Under the pieces are notes generated by a model, which saw only the letters and a program-made list of their open reading frames with translations, did no database searches and had not been told where the DNA came from. The position numbers were made by a program, and so were the translations under genes. Positions 1 through 8,430 of a DNA stretch of 64,000 nucleotides are shown here, piece after piece. Source of the DNA: Desulfoprunum benzoelyticum (lineage in GTDB: Bacteria; Desulfobacterota; Desulfobulbia; Desulfobulbales; Desulfocapsaceae). The stretch is from contig NZ_JACHEO010000010.1 of assembly GCF_014201505.1 (NCBI RefSeq), forward strand, positions 57,845-121,844. The letters are read 5' to 3'. The first letter of the stretch is position 1, and the number at the start of each line of letters is the position of its first letter.

Positions 1-1581
1 CTGGGAGACGATCTTCATCGCCACCGGGAAGCCGATGCCGCGGGCGTATTCCATCGCCTCCTCGGCCGAGGTGATGAGTCGGCCCGGCAGGATGTTGAAG
101 CCGTAGGCGTCGAGAATCTTCTTGGCCTTGCTCTCGTTGAGCTGGAAGATGCCGTTGCTGATGTTGCGGCCGATGATGCGGGAGGCGCGGCGGCGGTTGA
201 CCCGGAAACGGGTGACGACCCGCGGCGGCCGGTTCTTCCAGGTGGCGTACTGGTACATGACCTTCAGGGCGGCCACCGCCCGCTCCGGCGACTCGTAGTC
301 GGGGAGGCTGGCGGCCGTCAGTTCCTGGCGGCCGGGCAGGACCTCCTTGCCGCCCATGAACGAGGCGAGGACCGGTTTGCTGCCGTCGATCGAGCGGGCG
401 ATGCGCCGGGCCGTCTCTCTGGGGTCGGTCATCGCCTGGGGGGTGAGGATGACGATGACCGCATCGACCGAGTCGTCGCTCTGGGCCGCCAAGAGCGCAT
501 CGGCATAGCGCTCGGGCGGGGCGTCGCCGAGGACGTCGACCGGGTTGCCGACGGAGGCGGCGGCCGGCAGTTTTTCCCGAAGCGAGGTCGCGGTGTTGGT
601 CTCGAGTTCGGCGACGGTCATGCCGGCATGTTCGACCGCATCCGCCGCCATGGTGCCGGGGCCGCCGGCATTGGTGATGATCAGGACCCGGTCACCCTTG
701 GGCAGGGGCTGCATCGACAGGGCGGTGGCGTAGTCGAAGAGGGCCTCGAAGGTGTCGGCGCGGATGACGCCGGAGCGCTTGAAGGCGGCGCCGTAGGCGG
801 TGTCGGCCCCGGCCAGGACGCCGGTGTGGCTGGCGGCCGCCTTCTGCCCGGCCTTGCTGGTGCCCGATTTGAGGATGATCACCGGCTTGATCGAGCAGGT
901 GTCGGTGGCGGTCTTGATAAAGGAATCGCCGGCGACGATGTTTTCGAGGTAGCCGACGATGACGTCGGTATCGGGATCGCCGGCGAAATATTCCAGCATG
1001 TGGTTCTCGTTGATATCGGCCTTGTTGCCGATGCTGATCAGCTTCGACAGGCCGAGATTGCGGCCTTCGGCGAGGTCGAGGATCGAGGTGCAGAGGGCAC
1101 CGGACTGGGAGAAGACGCCGATCCGGCCCGTCCTGGGAAGAGAGCCGGCGAACGAGCTGTTGAGTCTGTTTCCGGTGTTGAGCAGGCCGAGGCAGTTGGG
1201 GCCGACCAGCCGGGCGCCGTTGCGGCGGCAGAGATCGGTCAGCTCGGCCTCGAGTTCGGCCCCTTCGCTCCCGGTCTCCTTGAAGCCGGCGGTGATCATG
1301 ATGACATTTCTGGCGCCTTTGGCGAGGGCATCCTTGACCGTCGACAGCACGTGCGGTTTGGGGACCGCGACGATGGCCTGGTCGACGGTGCCGGGGTATT
1401 CCCTGAGACTCGGGTAGACCTTGAGATCAAAGAGGGTGCCGCCGGCGGGGTTGACGGGGATGATGTCGCCGGCAAAGCCGTCTTTGACCAGATTGGCGAG
1501 AATATCGTGGCCCACCTTGCCCGGCTGCCTGGAGGCGCCGATGACGGCAACGTTTTCCGGGAAAAAGAGATTTTCTAGCAT
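1..1581 (-). CDS. ADP-forming acetate/acyl-CoA synthetase, partial (3' end outside window)
   Basis: Reads leftward from ATG at 1581, behind a GAGAGGA ribosome site, and is still open at base 1; 527 residues are visible. The N-terminus is a CoA-binding Rossmann fold (VAVIGASRQPGKVG). The ligase domains follow, with the conserved SHTG segment around residue 250 whose His is the expected phosphorylation site in this family. An ATP-grasp part begins near the edge (AYGFNILPGRL). The family (Acd, related to succinyl-CoA synthetase) interconverts acyl-CoA, ADP and phosphate with acid, CoA and ATP, and gives substrate-level ATP in anaerobes. About 700 residues are usual, so roughly 170 are missing. 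Substrate range cannot be read from the sequence. A divergent FCD-type regulator lies next door and may control it. Confidence 0.93.
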   Translation of the reverse strand, partial: MLENLFFPENVAVIGASRQPGKVGHDILANLVKDGFAGDIIPVNPAGGTLFDLKVYPSLREYPGTVDQAIVAVPKPHVLSTVKDALAKGARNVIMITAGFKETGSEGAELEAELTDLCRRNGARLVGPNCLGLLNTGNRLNSSFAGSLPRTGRIGVFSQSGALCTSILDLAEGRNLGLSKLISIGNKADINENHMLEYFAGDPDTDVIVGYLENIVAGDSFIKTATDTCSIKPVIILKSGTSKAGQKAAASHTGVLAGADTAYGAAFKRSGVIRADTFEALFDYATALSMQPLPKGDRVLIITNAGGPGTMAADAVEHAGMTVAELETNTATSLREKLPAAASVGNPVDVLGDAPPERYADALLAAQSDDSVDAVIVILTPQAMTDPRETARRIARSIDGSKPVLASFMGGKEVLPGRQELTAASLPDYESPERAVAALKVMYQYATWKNRPPRVVTRFRVNRRRASRIIGRNISNGIFQLNESKAKKILDAYGFNILPGRLITSAEEAMEYARGIGFPVAMKIVSQ

Positions 1582-2001
1582 AACGGTGTCGGTCCTCTCG
1601 TGACGTGCCGATAGAATTCAGCAGAGATGCGTAATGTCCGGATTTTTTGGGTGTCAAAAGTACTGAAACAGTCTATATCATGTCCCTTTGTCTGGCAAGC
1701 CCGGGGCCCGACAAAAGCATGTCCGTCATTGCCGGACGCGATTCGATCCGGTTTTGTGTCATCGTGATCTGCACCGGGAGAAATGGTTAGGCATGATTTT
1801 TCGACCCGGCGGCAGCCAGATCGGCAAATCATGTTGAATCCTGATGGTTTTTTATTGCACCTTTTGCGAAATTTCCGTAACATTAAGCAGTTTGAATATC
1901 AGTTACCCGTATGATATGGCAAAAACGCCGGATCGATTCCGGAAAACCCTGTCAAACCGTCTCCTCCCGGGGCCTGACGGCATATTCCACACTCTCTGAC
2001 T
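1582..2001. promoter_or_regulatory. Divergent intergenic region between acyl-CoA synthetase and GntR regulator
   Basis: No convincing gene is seen here. On the plus strand TTGAAT (1892-1897), a 17 bp spacer and TATGGC (1915-1920) form a weak sigma-70 promoter for the regulator. An 11 bp dyad ACTG-AAA-CAGT (1662-1672) has the four-plus-three-plus-four layout typical of FCD-type GntR operators. It lies about 80 bp before the acyl-CoA synthetase start, close to a TATAGA box read on the minus strand. Both assignments are inferred from pattern only. Confidence 0.35.
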
Positions 2002-2703
2002 ATGGTACTCAAGCCGATCAAACCAAAGCGAATATCCGACCAGGTCTTTGAACAGATACGGGAACTCATCTATAAAGGCGAGTTCAAGCCGGGCCAGCAG
2101 ATACCGCCGGAGAGGGAACTGGCCGACTCGATGTCGGTCAGTCGAACGTCCGTCAGGAACGCCATAGAAAAGATGGTGGGTATGGGCCTGCTCGAACACC
2201 GGCAGGGGCAGGGGACCTTTGTCAGCCTGCCGGACGGCCAGCGTAGCGGCTCTCTCGGGATTTCGATGTCGATCGAGGAGGCGAGCATCGACGACCTCCT
2301 CGAGGTCCGCATGGGGCTTGAATGCAATTCCGCCTTTCTGGCGGCGAAACGGGCCGGCCAGACCGATCTGCTGGCGATGGAGAAATGTCTTATCGAAATG
2401 GAGACGGATCTCCAGGAAACCGAGAGGATCGGCATCGGGTCGGACACCGCCTTCCACATGGCGGTTACATTTGCCACCAAGAATCCCGTGCTGATCCACC
2501 TGATGCGGAATTTTTACGACTTCCTCTTTGTTGGTATCAAAAAAAACCTCACCCATATGTATGACGATCCCGGATCGCTGGCGGACATTCTCAATCATCA
2601 TCGGTCGGTATTCGAATGTATCCGCAACCGTGAACCGGAAAAGGCCTTTGAGGCCATGCGCGAGCATATCATCTATGTGAAGGAATATTTTCACAGTCGC
2701 TGA
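2002..2703 (+). CDS. GntR family transcriptional regulator, FCD (FadR C-terminal) type
   Basis: A 233-residue protein. Residues about 8-75 form the winged helix-turn-helix of GntR regulators (ISDQVFEQIRELI, PGQQIPPERELAD, SRTSVRNAIEKM, GQGTFV). Residues about 95-225 form an all-helical FCD ligand-binding domain, with the Asp/His pattern (DTAFHMAV, NHHRSVFECI) that often binds a metal and a small carboxylate. Such proteins bind DNA as dimers and are released by organic or fatty acids. It is divergent from the ADP-forming acyl-CoA synthetase, so control of that gene and of itself is the natural guess. Effector unknown. The ribosome site before the ATG is weak, but the HTH begins immediately after this start. 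Confidence 0.9.
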   Translation: MVLKPIKPKRISDQVFEQIRELIYKGEFKPGQQIPPERELADSMSVSRTSVRNAIEKMVGMGLLEHRQGQGTFVSLPDGQRSGSLGISMSIEEASIDDLLEVRMGLECNSAFLAAKRAGQTDLLAMEKCLIEMETDLQETERIGIGSDTAFHMAVTFATKNPVLIHLMRNFYDFLFVGIKKNLTHMYDDPGSLADILNHHRSVFECIRNREPEKAFEAMREHIIYVKEYFHSR

Positions 2704-2721
2704 CCGGCCCGGAAGACGCTC

Positions 2722-2761
2722 GCCGCGCTTCCGCGGCGCCTCGCCGGTGTTTCTCTCTTTT
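2722..2761 (+). terminator. Possible terminator after GntR gene
   Basis: A strong 6 bp GC stem (GCCGCG-CTTC-CGCGGC, 2722-2737) is followed about 12 bases later by a T/C-rich run ending in TTTTT. The gap between stem and T run makes this a weak intrinsic terminator. Confidence 0.35.
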
Positions 2762-2871
2762 TGCCGTACCTCGGCGCCTCTTCGATCAGGGGCCTCCATC
2801 CGCTGCGTAATCTTTTGAACTCCAGGGGGACAGCCCCCGGCCCGGCCAACCCGGGATCGTCGAAGAAGGGC

Positions 2872-2900
2872 TTGACCAACAGTTATGCCGCCTCTATAGT
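2872..2900 (+). promoter_or_regulatory. Sigma-70-type promoter for aminotransferase-SDR operon
   Basis: TTGACC (2872-2877), a 17 bp spacer and TATAGT (2895-2900). Expected transcription start near 2907, giving a leader of roughly 70 bases before the ATG at 2975. Confidence 0.6.
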
Positions 2901-2974
2901 GCAGGTGTCGTCGAAAATCGCTGCAATTCTGAAGCAGTAATCACTGTCTCCAATCCCGCCACGGGGAGGTGCCC

Positions 2975-4159
2975 ATGTTGCCCGGTACGCCGGATCTTTT
3001 TCCCGAGCCGGACGAGCCGATCTTTCTCGGCCACTGCTCCGTTTCCCCGCTGTATCGCCCGGCAGCCCGGGCCATCCGCGACTTTACCGACGATATCGCC
3101 GTCCACGGGGTGGGCGGCCTGAAGAATCACCTCGACATCCTGCCGCGCCTGCACGCCAACGCCGGCCGGCTGCTCGGCTGCCCCGCCGCCGACGTCTCCT
3201 TCGTTCACAACACCGCCGAGGCCCTGTCGATGGTGGCCAACGGCTATCCCTTCGCCCCCGGCGATCAGGTCGTCAGCTATGTCCACGAATACCCGAGCAA
3301 CCACTATCCCTGGGCCCTGCAGGGCCGGCGCGGGGTCGAGCTGATCCTCCTCGCCGACCGCGACCCGCTCGGCCGTCCCGCTCCCGGCGACCGGCCGCGG
3401 GGCTGGTCGCTGGAGGAGCTCGAGGCGCGGGTGACGGCGCGAACCCGGGTCGTCGCCGTCAGCCACGTCCAGTTCTCCTCCGGCTACGCCGCCGATCTCC
3501 GGCTTCTCGGGAGTTTCTGTCGGGAACGGGGGATCGACCTGGTGGTCGACTGCGCCCAGAGCCTCGGCTGCCTGCCGGTCCGGCCGGAGGATTGCCATAT
3601 CGCCGCCCTCGCCGCGTCCGGTTGGAAATGGCTGATGGGGCCATGGGCCAGCGGCCTGCTCTACACCAGCAGTGATTTCCGTCGCAAACTGCAGCCGGTC
3701 ATGACCGGTCCCGGGATGATGCGGCAGGGTCTCGACTACCTCGATCATCGCTGGAACCCCCATGACGATGGGCGGCTGTTCGAATATTCGACCGTGGCCT
3801 GGGACCATGCCGCCGGCCTCAACGCCGTGCTGGAGGAGGTCTTCCTCCGCTACGACATCGCGGCGATCCGCGACGAGGTCTTCCGCCTGCAGGAGGTCTT
3901 TCTCGCCCACTGCGACCCGGTGCTGGTCCGACCGCTGCGGTTTGCCGCGGGCAACCGGTCGGGCATCGTCGCCCTCGAGGTCGACGGCGATCTGGGGACC
4001 ATCATGCAGCAACTCGCCACCGCCGGAGTGGTGATGACCGGGCCGGCCGGCTACCTGCGGCTGGCGCCCCATTTCTATCAACAGGACCGGCAGATGATCG
4101 GGGCGGCGGCGATCGTCAACCGGATCTGCGCCGAACAACGTTCAAAGGGAGACAACTGA
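2975..4159 (+). CDS. Class V PLP-dependent aminotransferase (cysteine desulfurase-like fold)
   Basis: A 394-residue protein counted from ATG 2975. A GTG at 2969 is in frame but lies inside the GGGGAGG ribosome site, so ATG is preferred. Fold type I features are clear: the HNTAEALSMVANG segment binds the cofactor phosphate, VVDCAQSLG supplies the Asp that holds the pyridine nitrogen, and K218 in SGWKWLMGP is the Schiff-base lysine. The exact substrate cannot be told: class V members include desulfurases, kynureninases, isopenicillin epimerase-like proteins and others, and no desulfurase active-site Cys loop was recognised. The stop overlaps the start of the SDR gene (ATGA), so the two are translationally coupled and probably act on the same metabolite. 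Confidence 0.85.
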   Translation: MLPGTPDLFPEPDEPIFLGHCSVSPLYRPAARAIRDFTDDIAVHGVGGLKNHLDILPRLHANAGRLLGCPAADVSFVHNTAEALSMVANGYPFAPGDQVVSYVHEYPSNHYPWALQGRRGVELILLADRDPLGRPAPGDRPRGWSLEELEARVTARTRVVAVSHVQFSSGYAADLRLLGSFCRERGIDLVVDCAQSLGCLPVRPEDCHIAALAASGWKWLMGPWASGLLYTSSDFRRKLQPVMTGPGMMRQGLDYLDHRWNPHDDGRLFEYSTVAWDHAAGLNAVLEEVFLRYDIAAIRDEVFRLQEVFLAHCDPVLVRPLRFAAGNRSGIVALEVDGDLGTIMQQLATAGVVMTGPAGYLRLAPHFYQQDRQMIGAAAIVNRICAEQRSKGDN

Positions 4160-4911
4160 TGGCAAAAACGATCGTCATTACCGGGGCGACCTCCGGTTTC
4201 GGCCGGGCCTGCGCCGAGCTGTTCGCCGGCGCCGGCTGGCAGCTGGTGCTCTGCGGCAGGAGAGAGGAGAGGCTGGGGCAACTGGCGCAGCAGCTGAGCG
4301 GTGTTCCGGTTCATTGCGCCTGTTTCGACGTCCGGCAGCTGGCCGAGGTGGAGAAGATGGTGGCGGCCCTGCCCGAGAATTTTCGGGCAGTCGATGTCCT
4401 GGTCAACAACGCCGGCCTGGCCCTCGGCCTCAATCCGGCTCAGACCGCCGACCTCGGCGACTGGGAGGTCATGGTCGACACCAATATCAAGGGGCTGCTG
4501 TACATGACCCGCCTCCTCCTGCCGGGAATGGTGGCGCGCAAGCGGGGGCACATCGTCAATACCGGCTCGATCGCCGGAACCTGGCCGTATCCCGGCGGCA
4601 ACGCCTATGGGGCGACCAAGGCCTTCGTCGGCCAGTTTTCCAACAACCTGCGCTGCGATCTCCATGGCACCGGCGTCAGGGTCACCAACATCGAGCCGGG
4701 GCTGGCCGAGACCGAATTTTCGGTGGTCCGCTTCGGAGGCGACAAGGACAAGGCCGATGCGGTCTATGCCGGCACCGAGCCGCTGACCGCCGTCGATATC
4801 GCCGAGATCGTCCACTGGGTCGCCTGCCGGCCGGCCCATGTCAACATCAACCGGGTCGAGGTCATGCCGGTCTGCCAGAGCTGGAACCCGTTCGCCATCG
4901 ATCGGCAGTGA
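4159..4911 (+). CDS. Short-chain dehydrogenase/reductase, YdfG-like (NADP 3-hydroxy acid/serine dehydrogenase type)
   Basis: A 250-residue classical SDR. It has the TGATSGFG dinucleotide loop at residues 8-15, the NNAG motif, the Ser of NTGSIAGTW and the YGATK catalytic Tyr/Lys pair. The tail (VNINRVEVMPVCQ) closely matches the YdfG group, which oxidises 3-hydroxy acids such as serine or 3-hydroxyisobutyrate with NADP. An Arg after the second beta strand (CGRREER) suits NADP preference. It starts inside the stop codon of the aminotransferase gene, so a two-step amino/hydroxy acid conversion is plausible, but this is inferred from coupling only. Confidence 0.88.
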   Translation: MAKTIVITGATSGFGRACAELFAGAGWQLVLCGRREERLGQLAQQLSGVPVHCACFDVRQLAEVEKMVAALPENFRAVDVLVNNAGLALGLNPAQTADLGDWEVMVDTNIKGLLYMTRLLLPGMVARKRGHIVNTGSIAGTWPYPGGNAYGATKAFVGQFSNNLRCDLHGTGVRVTNIEPGLAETEFSVVRFGGDKDKADAVYAGTEPLTAVDIAEIVHWVACRPAHVNINRVEVMPVCQSWNPFAIDRQ

Positions 4912-5085
4912 AAGCAGGGCAATAACGGTACGGCGATGCCGCTTCGGACCGGGACGGCAACGGCTGGGCCGGGGCTGCCGGTGTCGCCGCCGTCGTCGAT
5001 CAAAGGGAAATATCTCGAATCATCCTCGGGAGTTCAGCCGGAAAAACGAGGATGAAGAAAACCTGAAGGCGGTCGGTGATCGATG

Positions 5086-5535
5086 TCAGCGCGTTTCGCC
5101 GCGCTCGAACCGGGCAATCTTTGCGATCCTGGCGACATGTCTGCCGGCCTCAAATTCAGCATCCAGCCATGTGGCGACAATCCCGGTTGCGGCATCCGGT
5201 GCAATCAATCTCGCCCCCAGCGCGATCATATTGGCATTGTTATGCTGTTTCGCCAATCTCGCCGCCTCCGTATTCCAGCACAGAGCGCAGCGGATCCCTT
5301 CGACCTTGTTCGCGGCAATGGCCTCGCCATTGCCGCTGCCGCCGATGACTATTCCGCAGTGTGCCCTTCCATCGGCAACGGCTTCCGCCGCGGGAATGAT
5401 AAAATCGGGATAGTCAACGGACTCTCCGGAATCGGTCCCGAAATCCAGGGTTTCGCACCCTCGGGCGGCGAGAAATCTTTTCAGTTCCTCCTTGAGCACA
5501 TATCCGGCGTGGTCTGACCCCAGAGCTACTATCAT
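5086..5535 (-). CDS. rpiB: Ribose-5-phosphate isomerase B (RpiB/LacAB family)
   Basis: A 149-residue protein starting at ATG 5535 behind a GGGAGA site. It opens with the family signature GSDHAGYVLKEEL (substrate-binding Asp/His). The active-site region is GIVIGGSGNGEAIAANK, in which Ser and Glu occupy the place where the E. coli-type enzyme has its catalytic Cys. This is the layout of the actinobacterial RpiB group, in which Glu serves as the base. HNNANMIALGAR and the C-terminal RH..RI..I phosphate-contact residues are also present. It interconverts ribose 5-phosphate and ribulose 5-phosphate in the non-oxidative pentose phosphate pathway. A sugar-phosphate isomerase of different specificity (LacAB-like) is less likely. 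It is monocistronic as far as can be seen. Confidence 0.92.
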   Translation of the reverse strand: MIVALGSDHAGYVLKEELKRFLAARGCETLDFGTDSGESVDYPDFIIPAAEAVADGRAHCGIVIGGSGNGEAIAANKVEGIRCALCWNTEAARLAKQHNNANMIALGARLIAPDAATGIVATWLDAEFEAGRHVARIAKIARFERGETR

Positions 5536-5796
5536 GGCGCTGTCTCCCAGGATTCGTGTCTATCGTTCAGTTGCAGACATCGGCTTCGTTCACAAGCTTC
5601 AGGTAATCTTCCCGGCACGGAATGAACGCCTTCATGGCGATGCAACCATGGAGTATTCGTTTTTATTCCGATCTCTACCGGAGTTTCAATAGAGCCGTTA
5701 GCGGATTTGCTGCCGTACACTGTCTTTCCCGGGATGTTGCCGCGATCCTGTCGCTGTATCAGAACAAGTTCCCCGGTATCGGAAGGATCCGGCCGA

Positions 5797-6282
5797 CTAC
5801 GCGGTCAGGTCGATATCCAGCCAGTTTTTGCATATATGACAGTACACTTCAGAGAGATAGACAATGCCGATAACCTTGCTGCCTGTGACGACGGGCAGTC
5901 TGCGACATTTGTCCTTGACCATCCGGTCGACGACTTTCATGATATCGGTGTCCGGCAGGACATACTTGACCGGAGTATTCATTACCTGCTCGACGGTCAG
6001 TTCCTTGAACCGGTTGACATAGGACTCGAGCTCCTGTATCCCGATCTGGACGCTGTCTCCCAGGTAGTTCAAAAAAGGCGGTCGTATATGGTAAAGAATA
6101 TCGAACATTGAGAGAACGCCGACAAGATCGCCGAAATCATTCGTCACCATGACACAGATCGTTTTATAGCCGGTTTCCCTGACCTTGCCGTTGTATATCA
6201 ACCTGACGGCCTCGGTTACCGATGCATGGTGGTTGATAGTGCTGAATTCCGTAACCATGATATCTCTTGCAGTCTGTCGCAT
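5797..6282 (-). CDS. CBS-domain pair protein
   Basis: About 161 residues from ATG 6282, which has GAGG nine bases upstream; an in-frame ATG at 6297 has no ribosome site. The protein is essentially two CBS motifs in tandem: TARDIMVTEFSTINHHASVTEAV with DFGDLVGVLSMFDI, and VEQVMNTPVKYVLPDTDIMKVVDRM with GSKVIGIVYLSEV. Such stand-alone pairs bind adenine nucleotides and regulate a partner. No signal peptide or membrane segment is seen. The nearest genes give no hint of the partner. It is the same general type as the CBS proteins of the duplicated module at 31.5 and 39.8 kb, but not close in sequence. Confidence 0.85.
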   Translation of the reverse strand: MRQTARDIMVTEFSTINHHASVTEAVRLIYNGKVRETGYKTICVMVTNDFGDLVGVLSMFDILYHIRPPFLNYLGDSVQIGIQELESYVNRFKELTVEQVMNTPVKYVLPDTDIMKVVDRMVKDKCRRLPVVTGSKVIGIVYLSEVYCHICKNWLDIDLTA

Positions 6283-6545
6283 AGGTCCGATCCTCATTCA
6301 GTTTGAGATTTACTCGGTTTCTTAACCATTTATTGATACTACTCGATTCATCTCCAGGCCCTCAAGACAATTTTTGCTCTATCCCGAGCCGTTCAGGCAG
6401 ATCAGAGGCTTTGCCGGCTGAGCAGGGGATTTCCGGCCGTTGCCAATGAAAATCGCGTGAACCCGGTAGCGGTTGCTGCTACAATGTAGCTAATGGGATC
6501 CGGGCAATTGTTGGGATCGAAGTCAAAAAAGGAGATTTGCAAGGT

Positions 6546-7217
6546 ATGAAAATAATCGGCATTGTTGGAAGTCCTCGAAAGATAAAAGGAAATACCGGTC
6601 GTTTGATGGTGGAGGTATTGAAGGGAGCGGAGGCGGAAGGCGCCACGTATGAAACAATTGCGCTCCCGGGCGGGACCATCAAGCCATGCAAGGGCTGTGA
6701 TGTCTGTCACAAGAAGGGGATCTGCCCGCAGAAGGATGATTTTGAAGACCTGAAGGCGAAAATCATCGCCAGCGACGGTGTCGTTCTGGCCAGTCCCAAC
6801 TACATTTTCAGCGTCAGCGCCCAGCTGAAGGCCTTTATGGATCGATGCTGCGGCGTCGTTCATTGCCTTGGCTTCGAAGGCAGGTACGGGGCCGCGGTGG
6901 TGACATCGGGAGGCGGCGACGAAGAGCCCGTCGCCGAGTATATGAACCAGTTCCTGATCGCCACCGGCATCACCCCGGTCGGTTCGGTCTGGGCCAACAT
7001 GGGAGAGTTGCCCAACTATGAATTCACTCCGGAAATAGTGGAGAATGCCCGGTCCCTCGGGCGCAAACTGGTCCATGACTGGCAAAATCAGATTGCATCG
7101 CCCGAGATCGCGGAGCGCAAGGCCCAGTTCAAGGAAAGGATGCGGCAGTTGATGCTGTACTGCCGGCAGGAGTGGCCGTTTGAAGCTCAGTACTGGGAGA
7201 AGACCCGGGGGTTATGA
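6546..7217 (+). CDS. Flavodoxin-fold iron-sulfur flavoprotein / NADPH-dependent FMN reductase family
   Basis: 223 residues from ATG 6546 (GGAG site 11 bases upstream); an upstream TTG at 6537 sits too near that site. The N-terminus IIGIVGSPRKIKGNTGRL is the phosphate loop that binds FMN. The cluster GCDVCHKKGICPQKDD supplies three closely spaced Cys residues that bind a 4Fe-4S cluster in the ISF family of anaerobes, and further Cys occur in DRCCGVVHC. ASPNYIFSVSAQLKAFMDR matches the flavin-binding loop. It would be a cytoplasmic electron carrier between ferredoxin-like donors and an unknown acceptor. It stands alone upstream of the tRNA genes. Confidence 0.85.
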   Translation: MKIIGIVGSPRKIKGNTGRLMVEVLKGAEAEGATYETIALPGGTIKPCKGCDVCHKKGICPQKDDFEDLKAKIIASDGVVLASPNYIFSVSAQLKAFMDRCCGVVHCLGFEGRYGAAVVTSGGGDEEPVAEYMNQFLIATGITPVGSVWANMGELPNYEFTPEIVENARSLGRKLVHDWQNQIASPEIAERKAQFKERMRQLMLYCRQEWPFEAQYWEKTRGL

Positions 7218-7345
7218 ACCTGGATCGAACCGTAATCCGGAAGAGATGACGACAGTCAACCGATACGTGTTGGCCAGGGTCGCCGAGCGATCGGTGGAAG
7301 AGGGGCGGGGTGGCGGTCGAGACCCGGCTGAAGGCGAAAAAACCG

Positions 7346-7375
7346 TTGACAGCCCCGCCGCTACTGGTGTAGAGT
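7346..7375 (+). promoter_or_regulatory. Promoter for tRNA-Asn
   Basis: TTGACA (7346-7351), an 18 bp spacer and TAGAGT (7370-7375), about 100 bp before the mature tRNA-Asn 5' end. Confidence 0.55.
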
Positions 7376-7477
7376 CGCCTCCACAAATGACGCCTTGCCG
7401 ATGAGAGAGCCGCGGCACGAACGATAGACGCAACAAAGTTTGTCGAAAAATCAGCGGCATTGGAAGGGTGTCCATAA

Positions 7478-7553
7478 TCCTCGGTAGCTCAGTCGGTAGA
7501 GCGGGTGGCTGTTAACCACCTTGTCGGCGGTTCGAATCCGTCCCGGGGAGCCA
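7478..7553 (+). tRNA. tRNA-Asn (anticodon GTT)
   Basis: A full cloverleaf: acceptor TCCTCGG pairs with CCGGGGA, D-arm with AGTCGGTAGA, anticodon loop CTGTTAA with GTT, T-loop GGTTCGAATC, discriminator G and an encoded CCA at 7551-7553. Confidence 0.95.
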
Positions 7554-7562
7554 GAATTTTTC

Positions 7563-7594
7563 AAGGCCCGATTTTTCAATCGGGCCTTTCTTTT
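7563..7594 (+). terminator. Intrinsic terminator between tRNA-Asn and tRNA-Pro
   Basis: Perfect 9 bp stem AAGGCCCGA / TCGGGCCTT around an 8-base loop, followed by TTCTTTT. Confidence 0.85.
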
Positions 7595-7600
7595 GACAGT

Positions 7601-7678
7601 CGGGGCGTAGCGCAGCCTGGTTAGCGCGCCTGCCTTGGGAGCAGGAGGTCGAGTGTTCGAATCACTCCGCCCCGACCA
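7601..7678 (+). tRNA. tRNA-Pro (anticodon TGG); integration target of the adjacent element
   Basis: A complete tRNA: acceptor CGGGGCG pairs with CGCCCCG, anticodon stem CCTGC/GCAGG with loop CTTGGGA (anticodon TGG), T-loop GTTCGAATC, discriminator A and encoded CCA at 7676-7678. Its last 47 bases are repeated exactly at 15676-15722, so the insertion regenerated an intact 3' end here. Confidence 0.95.
7632..7678 (+). repeat. attL: 47 bp direct repeat within tRNA-Pro
   Basis: Runs from the anticodon arm to the CCA of tRNA-Pro and is identical over all 47 bases to 15676-15722. The flanks differ on both sides (left TGC/CAG, right TTG/GAT). This is the usual footprint of a tRNA-targeting tyrosine integrase. 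Confidence 0.93.
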
Positions 7679-8240
7679 TTGAAATTACAGCAAATTTTCT
7701 AATATTTTCTTTTCCGATAGGTCGGGAAAATTCAGTTTGTCCACCTTTTGTCCACCTTTTTGAGGTGATGGACAGGTATTTTACCATCCCTCCGCCGCCG
7801 TCCATGATCGTGGTCAGGTGTAACCGGCTCAGTCTTGAGCGGGTTCCCACCTTGTTCGCCACCTCCTTCTTGGTCCCCGTTGATTGTTCGCTGTCTTCTG
7901 CTCCATCCGGTTGTTCTATTTGTTCGTTACGAACACATAGATTTTTCTCTGTCGTGCTTCCGATCACTCTTTGACGCAACGCAACCCCGCTGACCCGATC
8001 CCCCGGAGCCGCAGTCTCGTTGATCTTGTCGGCAAGAACCCCCAGCGCCTTGCCTGCCAGGTCTCGGGAATCGCCTTTGACCTGCTCCGGTAAATTTACC
8101 GGGGCTGCTTTTGCAGCGGCGTTGTTCTGCGTGGCTATCATCCTCTCCCGCGCCTGCCGGTCGTAGAGGTCACGGGCACGGGCGGCAACGGGCGCAAGTT
8201 TGCACTGGTCACTAAACGCAACTTTGCTGTCAGCTCAACA
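7662..8240 (-). pseudogene. Remnant of ParB/Spo0J-like plasmid-phage protein (middle fragment)
   Basis: Read leftward from about 8240 the frame gives DLYDRQARERM, then NLPEQVKGDSRDLAGKALGV. These resemble the central repeats of ParB-like nuclease-fold proteins common in phages and satellites (short helix-turn-helix stretches of the type 'G.SRDLAAKAVGVS'). There is no start codon in frame before ATG 8141, which falls in mid-domain, and the downstream part no longer looks like the family. It ends inside attL. The call rests on remembered family patterns, so confidence is low. Confidence 0.35.
7737..7762 (+). repeat. Left arm-type repeat (26 bp, matches 15524-15549)
   Basis: Contains two GTCCACC cores 11 bp apart, each followed by a T run. 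The same 26 bases occur just inside the other end of the element. It lies about 60 bp inside attL. Probable binding sites for the integrase arm-binding domain or the AlpA-type excision factor. Confidence 0.6.
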
Positions 8241-8430
8241 CTGAGCCCAAGTTTGCGCCCAGTTCGGCAACCTCCCCATTTTTGGGGACGTCTCGGCATG
8301 ACTCCGCAAATCTGCGGGCATCTCATCGGCGTGACTGACCTGTCCCTGTAGCGTCGATTATGCGTGATATGCTTACCTGTTGATCGTGTAAACGGCAAAC
8401 GCTCAAAATAAGGCTATCCTGCTGCTTATT

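Noticed and set aside
628..1578. A 316-residue plus-strand frame opposite the acyl-CoA synthetase
   Set aside because: Antisense shadow: glycine/aspartate-rich low complexity without family features, while the minus strand encodes a clear CoA ligase.
7300..7400. CCCCGCCGCTACTGG near 7353 looked like part of a cobalamin riboswitch
   Set aside because: The B12 box and the other conserved elements are absent, and the downstream genes are tRNAs. The bases fall within a good tRNA promoter spacer.
8138..8398. An 86-residue minus-strand frame within the element
   Set aside because: No ribosome site and low-complexity basic composition. The neighbouring frame carries the recognisable ParB-like fragment.
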